A stretch of 64,000 bases of DNA, from the NCBI RefSeq assembly GCF_932294415.1, contig NC_065536.1, forward strand, positions 59,359,354 through 59,423,353, given 5' to 3'. This stretch comes from Quercus robur. Taxonomy: Eukaryota; Streptophyta; Magnoliopsida; Fagales; Fagaceae. A model generated the notes under the pieces. That model was not told the DNA's origin. It saw only the letters and a list, made by a program, of their open reading frames with translations, and did no database searches. Both the position numbers and the translations under genes were made by a program. Each line of letters starts with the position of its first letter. Positions within the stretch are counted from its first letter, which is position 1. This document shows, in pieces, positions 12,655-33,231 of this stretch.

Positions 12655-12945
12655 GGTATGTTTGGTAAAATGGAGAGAGAGGTGGAAGAGAAAGGAAAGG
12701 GAGAGGGGGAAGGGAAAGTAAGGTTAATTTTTCTTTAGGGGTTTGGCTGTTTACAGGAAATTGAATGGAAAGATAATTATGATTATGGAAAATTAAATTT
12801 TATCACTTCTTTTACTTCTTTTTTAGCTGAATAGTCTCTCTTCATTCTTTCATGTCTTCCAAATTTAAGTGGGAAAAAAATGTTCGGCAGGGAGAGAAAG
12901 GAATCTTTCCTCTTCCTTACCACCCAACTAAACAAAGTAAAGGCA
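12655..12945. mobile_element. Purine/pyrimidine-rich inverted-repeat element, tentative
   Basis: A GA-rich arm (about 12661-12720, GGTAAAATGGAGAGAGAGG-like) is mirrored by CT-rich sequence near 12895-12945. The arms also resemble those at 39790-40417. Ends are not defined and no target duplication was seen. Confidence 0.3.
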
Positions 12946-15160
12946 CTCTCTTCCTCTTTTTTCCCTCCACCCTCTTCCCTTTCCTTAAGTTTCTTCCCAT
13001 CCATTCCTGTTTTGCAATCTCTTGCCCTCTCTCAAAGAAATCCTAGAGCTTTCCAATGGTTGTCATATGGCCAATATGTTCTGTTACTCTTCATCTTCTT
13101 TTCTTGTGTGTGTGTGTGGGTTAATTTGAGAAAGAGGGGAGAATGCCAGCCCTAGAGTGGACTCTCAAAGTTCACCCCAAGACTCTTGAATTAGCATAGG
13201 ACACTTTTTTTTTTTTTACCAAGCAAAGATGTTTAAATAAGATTAAGGTTAGTTACAGGCTTACAGCCCATAACAAAATTAGGAAATTGTTTTGTAATCT
13301 AAAGTTGTATATAAAAAATAAGTTAATTGATCAAATAGTAAATAATATCTTATTTGAACGAAATTTGATATATATGTTAAGAACATAAGAAACATAAAAT
13401 TCAACGGTTAGATTCTCAAAATTCACACCCAAAAAAGAAATATATGAGAAATTTGAAGAGTTTCTCTCCAGATTAGTTTGGAGAGAAACTTTATTCTACC
13501 TAGGACCCTGTTCTGTCTTTTACAATACATGTTATGCCTCTCCTTGTGTGTGTTTCTATCCGCTTCTGCTTGCATGATGAGCTGCCACTCTTCTTGGTAC
13601 AGCTAAGCGTTGTTGGGTAATTGTCCTTTGTGCTGAGGCAATTACACCTCCATTGGGATTATCAAGGATTTCGAGGTTAGCAATTTTTCAATGGCATTTG
13701 GTTGTTTCCCCTCAAATAGTATTATACTTCTTTTGTGGAGCCAAATGCACCAGAGAGTGGTAAGGAGGCTTGGGATGCTGTCCTTGATTAAATCGGAATT
13801 CTTGCTCTCCTGATTTTAACTTTTATCCACTCTCCTTAATTATGTGCATATAAGTTTATTACTTTATTAATAAATGAGGTAAAGCAGATTTTCTCCTTCT
13901 GCGACATGATTTTGACTCGGCATTATATTTTTTGAGAACAATGGAATCTCGAAAGACAGGTAAGATGCACTACACGCCCAGTGGAGCAATTCTAGTTCTT
14001 AATTCGCATTATTGGATTTGGAGGGAGGGTGTTTGTACCGGGTCAGCCTTAATCGTAAAGCATTTCTTTGCAGGCTGTTCTCTGTATTTCATCATATAAA
14101 ATTCCTTTTTCCTCATGCTAAGCTTTGCGTATGTTTTTCAGATGACAAATTTAGGCGACCTCAAGTATTGCCGTGTGTTGGCCCCTATCTTGGCATGCTA
14201 TTTCGAAATGAATTGGCAGTCCCTTTATCCTTAAGTCAATTCTATATTTAATGGATCAGGGAAGTTGGTATTTTTATTTTGGTAAGGCAGTTACTTGTTA
14301 ACGTTAAACATAAAAGATGTCCACAATCACGCACTTGAGCTCCTGGCTAGAATGAGCTGTTTATACGACTTTCAAAAATGCCTTGGTGCCTTGGTCTTCC
14401 GATAAAAACTATTGTGTAACAGTATTCAGTACCCAGAGAAAATTAAATGAATAGTTGGGACCAAATAGTAATTGCACCTGGACGTTCACGCTAATTTTGT
14501 TTAAAAGAAGTGTTGGAACTAGGAATGGCAGCACAAGAAAGTGCAGCAATAGAAGGGCCCCCTCCCCCCCCAAAAAAAAAAAAAAAATCATCTGTAGGTG
14601 GAAAATGATTAACAAGAATAAAGATGAATGAATTAAACAATGCATATCAAGTATACATCACAAATTTTACCTCTATTTACATAATTTGCGGCTAAAACTT
14701 CAAAAACATACAGTAGTATACTACAACCGTTGAGCCATGTCAACCTCCTCATTTTCTTTATTCGGTTGGTGAGATAGAAATATAAGAATACATGAAAGAT
14801 GAATCCACGAAAGCTTTTTTTTTCCCCTTCGCGGCGCTGCGATCTTTCAAACCTCAGGCGCCAAGCCAGAGTAAGTAATGCGTGCAAAAAGTCACTGAAA
14901 GTCGGAAACATTTGAATCACATCAAGACATTGACATCTATTTGAATCAACAGAAAATGAGTGAAAAGTGAACAGCAGTTTCACACACATGGAACCAAACC
15001 GACCTTTTCCAGTCCATGCATTCACTACAAAGGACATGCACTAGTTCAGAATAAACAGTAGTTTCACACACTTGGATTTAACTTTCTCCAGTACATGCAT
15101 TTACAATAGAAACCCCACTGCCCAGTCCCCAACCCCAACACCAAACTCATGCATTTGTTC
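12946..15160. other. Intergenic DNA between convergent genes
   Basis: No gene recognised on either strand. Open frames here are short, without domains or splice context. Homopolymers near 13207 (T), 14556-14587 (C then A) and a TATA/AT background suggest old transposon material. Confidence 0.5.
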
Positions 15161-15161
15161 C

Positions 15162-15177
15162 CTCCCCCCCCCCCCCC

Positions 15178-15234
<57 letters not shown>
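15162..15234. repeat. C-run, (TC)n and (TA)n compound microsatellite
   Basis: About 17 C, then alternating TC, then alternating TA. It explains the low-complexity open frames crossing it. Confidence 0.95.
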
Positions 15235-15239
<5 letters not shown>

Positions 15240-15944
15240 CACCGGAAATCAGCCTCTAAAAAAAAATTTAGGGTACAACTGCCTACCACCATCTCTCCCA
15301 GATCCCACAAAAGTGGGAGCTTTGAGAGCTGGGGAGAAAATCTAGAACTACAACTTTTTGAACCACAACATTGTAGACTGTGAGTGATGGACAAAAAGTA
15401 GTGTGTTCATGTGAAAATGATAAACAGCCACTTAGTCTGCCACATTAGAGTTGTGGCAAAGTCGTACAAAGTTGTGGTCCTAGAATAACTCCTGGGTATG
15501 ACCTCTCTCTCTCTCTCTCTCTCTCTCTATGAGAGAGAGAGAGAGACAAACACAAAAACACATCCTCCAATGTTGAATGCCAAATATGCAAGAGACCATT
15601 CCAATACACCGGAGGAAGAACACAAGACAACGTTTTGACCACAACAATGCCAATGAACTCTAACTCAAAACAGCACCACTTTCCCTAATAAGAGCAAGGT
15701 GGAAAGTAAGAACACCGAATGCATGTGTAACACGATAACATACAGATTTCAACCACAACAACAGCGGTGGTTTTGGGATGTAGGTGAAATCAAAAGACAG
15801 CAATGGAAAAACAGAAGATACCCATACTAATAGATATATCCACATCAGGCACATGTTCTATAAAAATGGGGTATCAACTATAAGCACACCAGATTCATAA
15901 AAATAAAGGGACATACCATATCTACTAAGGGTCACAGGAAGTTA
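15235..15944 (-). other. Downstream flank / possible 3' UTR of the SIN3-like gene
   Basis: Directly 3' of the SIN3-like stop codon on the minus strand. It contains a palindromic (CT)n-TATG-(AG)n tract at about 15501-15546. No other gene seen. Confidence 0.4.
15501..15546. repeat. (CT)n/(AG)n palindrome
   Basis: Alternating CT, then TATG, then alternating AG. The two halves are reverse complements, so the tract can form a hairpin with a very short loop in either strand. Confidence 0.85.
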
Positions 15945-26110
<10,166 letters not shown>

Positions 26111-26780
26111 CTCTGAGCAAAACACAAACTCACTATCTCTCTCTCTTTCCTCAACAAATCATGCTTTTAGCTCCGATTGAAAACAAAATTCCTGCAAAAG
26201 CAACTCGCTCATTCACAACAAAACACAAAAGCAGATCTAACCGCAAACAAAGAAAAAAAAATTCAAAACCTAAAAAAAACAAAAAATTTAACACAAACAA
26301 GAAAATTCAATCCTCACCTCAAGCGCAGATCGCGGACTTCAAAACACAAACACTGAACCTAGTTTTTTTTTTTTGTTGTTGTTTTTTTTCGTTACGTTAC
26401 TTGAATATGAAGCAAGACTTGTGAGAAATTTGCAGCGACGAGATTCATATTATCTCATCGAAAATTCACATACTAAGCGAAACTGAACGAGAGAAAGAGA
26501 TCGCGCACTCGCCGCATACAACAAAAAGCCTCTCTCTCACAAGTCACAAACTAGAACGAAGCCTCTCTGTGAAAGAAAACTAGTAGTCTTTTTTTTGGTG
26601 AAGATTATGTATGCGATTCACTTCTGGAGGGAATACGAAGATTAAAATCTAATTTTGCTTTTCCTCTAATTTTCTCGGAAAACAAACAGAAATCAAAGGG
26701 AGAAAAAAAAAAAAAAACGCACATACACAATGAGAGAGTTTTAGAATGTGATATTATATATATGGAGATATAAGAAGAGA
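26111..26780 (-). promoter_or_regulatory. 5' UTR and promoter region of the SIN3-like gene
   Basis: On the minus strand a TATA-like CCATATATATAA lies at 26755-26766. Downstream is CT/GA-rich leader sequence typical of plant 5' UTRs. A GCTCAG just 2 nt before the ATG could be the acceptor of a 5' UTR intron. This is inferred only from sequence appearance. Confidence 0.4.
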
Positions 26781-28140
26781 GAACACAGAAACTCTACTCT
26801 TTTTTCTTTTCTTTTTTGGAGGAAGGAAGGAGGGTAAGTCATTTTTTTTTACGGGTATTTGCCGGTCACCTTATAGATGGGTTACCGGTTATAGGCGGTT
26901 GATTTTATGCCACGTGTGCAAATTAGGGATTTGTTTGATTTTTACTGGAGCGTGGTCAACACGGTCCAATTGGGAAAGGGCTGTAGTGGCATTTTGGTGA
27001 ATAAGGGGAATTATGAGAGGGCATTTGCGTAAGTTGGAGTTTGAATTTGGATGATCGGTTCGGAAAAAATTTTCGGTTTTGGGGAATTAGGGTTAGGGCA
27101 AGTTTGGAGGTTGGGGATAATTTGGTACGAGTGGTTGTTTGTTGGTAAAATTTAAATAATTACTAAAATGATAATGATAAAATTTGGTGTAAATCTTCTA
27201 TCTTTTTAATTAAAACAAAAAAAAATTAGTCTTAAATATAATTTTACTTAACCAAAAAAAAATTGAAGAAGTTAGATTTAGACTAGTAATTTAGGTTTTT
27301 AATTTTTTTTTTAATTTTTTAAATTGCTTAATTATAAGAATTTTTTCTCACCAGGGAAGCTTGTAGATTAATAAGATAAGTTTTTTGAATCAACTTTTTT
27401 GAGTTTTATAATTATCTAGAATTGTGGCTGTTATCAAATGTGCAAGTGGGGTGGGCAAAATAGGGCCTAACATTAGCTAATTCTAAATGGGTTTCTTATT
27501 TTTTGGGTCAAAGAATTTTTTTTGAGTCCTAGCCCTTTTGGTTGGCCTATTTAGATGTAGTTGGGGCTAGGCTTGAGCAGAGAGATGGACTGGACTCTGG
27601 AGTAGTTTCTTTAAGAGGATTTTGGGCTTGTTGCAGATGCAAAGGCCATTCAAGAGCATGTATGGGCTTAACAGTAGAGCCCAACTCAACAAAAGACAAC
27701 AAGAAATCAAGTAATAGCTGGAATTTCAGGTTGATCAACGGTGAAGTCAAGCTCTTCTTTTTTTTCTTCTTCTTCTTTTGTGTGTGGAGAATCTACAAAA
27801 TTGAAGCTGAGAGTCATTCAAAAATTCAAATTAAATTTAAATACACTTTATGTGCCAAGTGTCCTTGTAATTGAACTACAACTTAATACCAAGTATCATT
27901 CCCAATTTCCAATTATACTAGCATAATTTTATGTCAATTATATTTATATGCAAATTCATGTATTTAAACTTTAAATACATAAAAATATTTGATTCAAAAT
28001 TATTATGTGTATATGTGTACATAAAAATAAAATAAAAAAAGTGTATATGTAATACTATTAATGCGTGTACAATTTATTAGGGGAAAGTATTATCTAAAAA
28101 TAAAGCATAGTTTTATCTTTTGAACATATTAAACATCATA
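26781..28140. other. Upstream flank of the SIN3-like gene, intergenic
   Basis: Holds AT-rich DNA with no gene. A short Cys-containing open frame at 27542-27874 has no recognisable domain. Confidence 0.5.
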
Positions 28141-28145
28141 CTTTT

Positions 28146-28861
28146 TGTGGGGGTTAAAAACCCTAACAATGAAGAAAAAACTAATGAAAATTATCAACAC
28201 AACTAATTTGTATGAAATGAGAGGGTAATCCATAGTGGGATGATTAAGTAGAAATATTAAAGATCAAGTTGAACAAATAAATTGTTTCATTAAAAAATGG
28301 CTTTCGCCAAGATACATAGATTGTAGTCAGACTATTACAAGGTTTTTTTCTCTCTATTTTCTCATTTCAAACTCCAATCCTCTCTCCTGAGTGTAAAGTC
28401 CTCCTTTTTATCTCCCCCTCTCCTCCATTTGTAGTTATTCATTATCTTATTGGATGTCAGAGGAAACTAGTCCTATCAAACACTTCTTCTCCTGCTTTTT
28501 GATCATGAAGGAAGACTTTTGAGATGTCTTTATTGTTTAGGTTGTTCATTTATCATTCAATGCGGTTGACATTAGGTAGAAACACCTAATTGATGTAGAG
28601 GTGATTGTTGCTTTGGGTTATGCGTCCTTCTCCATGTGTCCTTGGCAATAATTCGGGGTTGAGATATTATCTTCAGTTATAATGTTCATTTTTTCTCGAC
28701 AGAGGGCTTCTCGAATTACCTTGGAGGACAACTAGAATCATCCTGTGGCCTTCTTAGGTCAACGAGCCTATAATGCTCAGGTTTGGGTTTTGTCCAAGCC
28801 ATTGTTCTGATGGGCTGCTCCCAGCCCATGATCCACTTAGTAGGGGTGCCTACCCCCTACA
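28146..28861. mobile_element. Solo LTR with perfect 5-bp target duplication
   Basis: Begins TGTGGGGGTTAAAAACCC and ends TACCCCCTACA, giving the TG...CA ends and near-perfect terminal inverted repeats of an LTR. It is flanked on both sides by CTTTT (28141-28145 and 28862-28866). The 716 bp hold no coding region. No internal retrotransposon sequence adjoins either side, so it is a solo LTR left by LTR-LTR recombination, or a small non-autonomous element. The superfamily cannot be fixed from the LTR alone. Confidence 0.85.
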
Positions 28862-29014
28862 CTTTTAAGTATGACATTTAAAACCCCAGACTTTCATAAA
28901 TGTGTATTTCATGTGTGGAGATAGGATTTGTTTAGGCTTTTTTTTTTTTTTTTTTTAATATTATTATTTGGGATTCATGAAAGTCTAGGATTTAAAGTAT
29001 CTTGCTTAAAAATC

Positions 29015-30503
29015 AAGGTTTTCAGACTCGAACCGTTCATTGAACCGTAAAAGGGAGAGGTTCAAGGTTTTTTAGGTCGAACTGAGGTCGAACCGAGGTC
29101 GAACCGTGATGACGTCATAATTAATTTAATAATTATTTTAAATATATATAAAAATATTAAATTAGTAAAAAATAGAAAAATTAACTAAAATAGTCCAATT
29201 AAAATTATAAATCCATATTTTAACTATGTATAATATATCCATCTATAGCCCAAATATGAAATATCTATCCAATAATAATAACCATATTTTTATAAAAAGA
29301 AAATTAAAAGCATCAGATTGTCTTTCCAATTTCCACTTTCCAATGCCCACGTGACTAGCTGTCTAGCTCACATTCACAAACCTAAAAAAGCACTAGAAAC
29401 AAAAGTAAATGAAATTAAAGGAAGAGATAAAAAAGCAATACAAACAAAAGCAGATGAAGAAAGAATTGTTATGTTATATCCATAATATTTTTCACAATAT
29501 TTTCATAAGAATTACATCAAAATCTTATGTAGAAAGTTATTACTAGTTAATTTGAACCCACCACTGAATTTTTTTTTTTTACTCACCAATATTAGCTAAT
29601 AACAATCTATTACTTAAAATTTATTGTGAAAATATTGTGGTAGCATTTTTTAATGACCATTTCTTAATATTAAATACCACACGTTTGAATAAAAAAAAAA
29701 CCCACACGATTACATAAAAAAAATAAAAATAAAACTAAGGGATAAAGACCACCACACATTTTCATACGGACCCAATTTATTACTCAACTCTCAACCTTAC
29801 ATTTACTTCACAGTTATCACATTCACATATTCACATCAGAGAAAATAGAAGAGAGAGAGAGGAGAATCTCAAGCGCCGATGGAGATCGAGGTGCACAGAT
29901 CGAAGGCCAACGGAGATCGAGGTCGCTGAAAGGACAAAGTCGGTGGAGATCGGCGTTCACCATGCAGCACTACCTTATCTGCCGCCCCACCGCCGTTTGT
30001 TCTCCTCCCCACCACCAGACTGGGTCAGATCAACTTGTTCTTCTTCTTCTTCTTCTTCTTTTTTTTTTTTTTTTCATATTTGCTTTTTTTAATTCAACTT
30101 TATTGTAAGAATTGGATTTTGTTTTGTGTTTTGTGTTTGGATTATGTGAGACATTTTTTTAGAGTGAAGCAAAGAGATTGAAACAAAGATCAGACGTTTT
30201 CTAATTTCTTTTTACTTTTATTCAAATTCTTTACCAATGGATTTTTTTTTTCGACCAAAAATAGTAAATATTCCGGTATGGTGCCATTTAAGGCTTTAAA
30301 TTTTTTTTTTTTTTTTTTAATGGACCTATGAGAACTGCAAGAACTGTTCACAGTTCTCAGAACCGTGAGGTCCGACTGCGGTTCGCACGAGTCCTTACTT
30401 TTTTCCCATAGAGCGGTTCTTGAGGCTAAAAGAACTGCAAAAATGAGCAGTTCGAGGTTTTTCTGGTCGAACCGTACGGTTCGGTCTGAGTTTCAAAACC
30501 TTG
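29015..30503. mobile_element. Non-autonomous hAT-type DNA transposon
   Basis: The terminal inverted repeats CAAGGTTTT...AAAACCTTG extend imperfectly inwards with GAACCG-rich sequence. The element is flanked by a perfect 8-bp duplication TTAAAAAT (29007-29014 and 30504-30511), the length expected for the hAT superfamily. Subterminal regions repeat GGTTCGAACC-like motifs. The 1489 bp contain no transposase frame. They do contain a GC-rich segment (about 29865-30025) unlike the AT-rich rest, and a fold-back MITE at 29481-29640. Confidence 0.85.
29481..29640. mobile_element. MITE, fold-back family A (copy 2), inside the hAT element
   Basis: The arms CATAATATTTTTCACAATAT and TTATTGTGAAAATATTGTGG are inverted relative to each other and match the family at 3401-3556 and 43101-43250. 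Confidence 0.5.
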
Positions 30504-30722
30504 TTAAAAATATCAAATTTGATATGTCTCAATGATAAAAGTATGTTTTTTTTTATGGTACTTTTCCAAATTTATTAATTATAAATGTAAAACTTTCACA
30601 TAGCTCTATATATGCGTATATGTATATATACACAAAACTTGCACACAATTGTGTGTGTGTATAATTATAGTTATTTTAAGTGTACTCATGCATATCCAAG
30701 AGTTATAAGCTGGTTATTAATT

Positions 30723-31134
30723 ATATACAATTACAATTTTGGTCCCTACATTTTAGGGTCACTGTCAATTTGGTTCCTATATTTTGGTAGTAGTCAATTT
30801 GATACTTGTTATTTTAAATTCGCAGTCAATTTAGTCTCTCTTATCAAATCATAGTTGTTCTTGCATTTTCTTAAAAACCAAACACAAATCATATGTATCA
30901 ATCTCCAACTTGTGTAGACATAAATATCAACTTAGCAACTAAATAAAACGTAAATTTAGACTCAAAATGACTGCAAGTTGAAAATACTATGAATCAAATT
31001 GGCTGCAATTTGAAAATGAATTGAGGCTAATTTGACTTTTTCCAAAATTTAGGGACCAGATTGATTGCTACCAAAATATAGTGATCAGGTTGACAATGAC
31101 CCAATAATGTAATGACCATAGTGATATTTTTGCC
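30723..31134. mobile_element. Fold-back DNA element with long terminal inverted repeats
   Basis: The left arm (TTTTGGTCCCTACATTTTAG, then TATATTTTGGTAG) is inverted on the right (CTACCAAAATATAG, then AAATTTAGGGACCA). TATTAATT is found on both sides (30715-30722 and 31135-31142) as a likely target duplication, though it is AT-rich. The interior is non-coding. Possibly Mutator-like. Confidence 0.6.
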
Positions 31135-31142
31135 TATTAATT

Positions 31143-31439
31143 GAATATAATTATTACGTGTAAAGTCTCATTGGTTTAACATTGGGGGTCAACAAATTTT
31201 TTGCTATCAGTGGAGTCCCCAGACCCTTCGATGCATTCCTTTGGTGAAAGGTATTTCACCACTTAGGGTCCATGCATTTTTCCATGTTACAACCATGCCT
31301 TCAAACATGATTTCCATGGAACCAACATTCGGCAAACCCTTATGGCGAATGATTGATGCCTTGGGACATGCCTATATGTGTACAACCAATAGTTACAACA
31401 CAATATAGTTGTAGACAGTTGAGTTTTTCATAATCATGT
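31143..31439. other. Intergenic DNA, probable transposon remnant
   Basis: No gene recognised. GC content is higher than the flanks, and the stretch adjoins the Myb/SANT pseudogene, so it may belong to the same dead element. Confidence 0.35.
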
Positions 31440-31791
31440 AAAGGCAACTAACCTTAAGCTTTTAGGTTCACCATTCATCAGTGATCTCACTCCTCTCAGT
31501 GTTAGGATCATAACCCAACCCAGTTTCACACTCAAAAAGCTGCTTCCAAGTCTTCTACTGTTTTCTCAGATGATCCCATTTGTTTTTAAATTGCAGGTGA
31601 GTCACCACTTTGCCCATTTCACCCAACTGCTTAATTACTGCATCAACCCTTTTCTTTCTCAAAAATCCTCCATTCCTCTTGCCTTCTAGGACTTGAGCAG
31701 CACACAAATCACAAAAAGTTTTTAGTTCTATTGGATCTTTTCACCCGGTTCTCACATCATTACCAACGTCCTTCAATTTCCCCTTAACCAT
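31440..31791 (-). pseudogene. Myb/SANT-like domain (Myb_DNA-bind_3 type) pseudogene
   Basis: From ATG at 31791-31789 the minus strand gives MVKGKLKDVGND, KDPIELKTFCDLCAAQVLEG, GGFLRKK, LQFKNKWDHLRKQ, KTWKQLFECETGLGYDPNT. This is the pattern of the plant Myb/SANT-like domain family that accompanies Harbinger-type transposases and also exists as host genes. Three in-frame stops (31743-31741, 31557-31555, 31470-31468) each sit where the family carries Trp, meaning TGG turned into TGA or TAG. Frame is otherwise kept through the domain. Non-functional. Confidence 0.75.
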
Positions 31792-32430
31792 TTTTGCTAC
31801 AACGAAATTCTATACTCATTGAGGCATTTTGACAAGCAGTTTGTATGCATATCATAATCAGTTATACATGCCCACATAAAAAATGCAAATTAAACTCATA
31901 TAGTCCAAATACAAACATAGGTAGGAAGAGAAACACACAAAATTACACGAATGAGAGAGGAACCCATAGATTAATTTTACGAAAAATACAAAAACCACAC
32001 ACAAAAGTTGAACACAATTGATCCTTAAATGCATAACACAACTCAAATAAATGCAGAACACCAACACATCAAAGAGTATGAGAAGTTAGACAGAAGTTAC
32101 AGATAAATGTAGCGTCTCTTGCCCATAGTGGGCAACAACGTCCCAAGCGGAGAGAAGGTGGGCTCAAACTTATGCGAACCTCAATCGACATATTTTGAGA
32201 CCCAACAAAAATATTGGATTACTTGTCCAAGAAAACTAAAATTCAGATTTTTGATAGAAACTTTGACCCAACGTTTATAATCGAAACGCGAACCAAAGGT
32301 ATAAGTGTAACACTTTGACCCAATGATTATAATTGAATCACGAATCAAATGTACAAAGTTTGAACGCCACAAGGAAGAATCCTTGATAAGTTCACAGTTC
32401 TTGAAGAATCAAAAGAAGAGCAAAACCTCA

Positions 32431-32470
<40 letters not shown>

Positions 32471-33072
32471 CAAATATCTCCTTCTATTACAATAAGTGCA
32501 TGCTATTTATAAGACATGACTGAAAATAGAAAATCTAAAAACGTACTAAATAATAAAACCCTAAATAAAAGTTGATTTAGTCTGAAATTAGCAAATCCAA
32601 AATAGGAAAATAGCTAAAAAAACGTTCTAAATAATAAAAGCCTAAAATTAAGGTAGATCTGGTCCGAAATTAGAAGCTCTAGAATAGGAAAAATATCTAT
32701 TGATTGATATGAAGCTGGAAAATCAATCAGTCATTAATCCACGCCATAAATCAAGCCCAATTAAGCCAAATCAGTCCTCAATAGCTTGAATTAAATTTAT
32801 TACACCTTCATCTTTCTTTGGGCCCAGCTTGGAATGTCCTGCGTTTGAATTAGCCCAAATCTCTTGAATCAGCCCATTAAGTGCTTCCTTGATCTTCTTG
32901 GATCTTGCTTTAGTAATAGGTCCAACTGGAATATGCAATGGATCCTTGAATGCTTGTTGATTCTCATCACAAACAAAGGAAAAACAGAGGAGATCAGGTT
33001 CGTTTGTTCCACGTAATAGGTTTGCAATTATCGTGTTTCCTCTGTTTTGATGGTTTATTAGTTGGTGGATAG
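31792..33072. other. Intergenic DNA, transposon-derived, no gene
   Basis: Contains a T-run of about 35 at 32432-32465. From about 32100 to 32990 the texture is LTR-like (mixed GC, leader-like text), but no LTR ends were resolved. Confidence 0.4.
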
Positions 33073-33231
33073 GTGCAATTTAGTGAAGAGGAAGAGGACG
33101 AAGCATTGAAGCACATTGAAGACATCTCTGCTATGGCAGTTGAGAGAAAGAAAAAAACCTTTCTGCAAAAATTAGCCATTGGCATTGCGCACCGTTTTGT
33201 ATTTCAGTCCTCTGCTTCGTGGGTCAGATGA
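33073..33231 (+). pseudogene. Isolated exon-like open segment, function unknown
   Basis: A 52-codon open frame follows a possible splice acceptor (GGATAG) and reads SEEEEDEALKHIED then AVERKKKTFLQKLAIGI, ending at TGA 33229-33231. The amino-acid composition (acidic, then basic helix) looks like real coding sequence, but no family was recognised and no neighbouring exon found. It is followed by MITE-like sequence ending near CCAAACACTCAC (33521-33528), so it may be a captured gene fragment. Confidence 0.3.

Noticed and set aside
15072..15394. Coding frames over 15072-15394 on both strands
   Set aside because: They exist because of the C-run/(TC)n/(TA)n microsatellite; the products are low-complexity.
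32323..32523. Frame across the T-run near 32432
   Set aside because: Homopolymer-driven (poly-Phe); nothing supports a gene.
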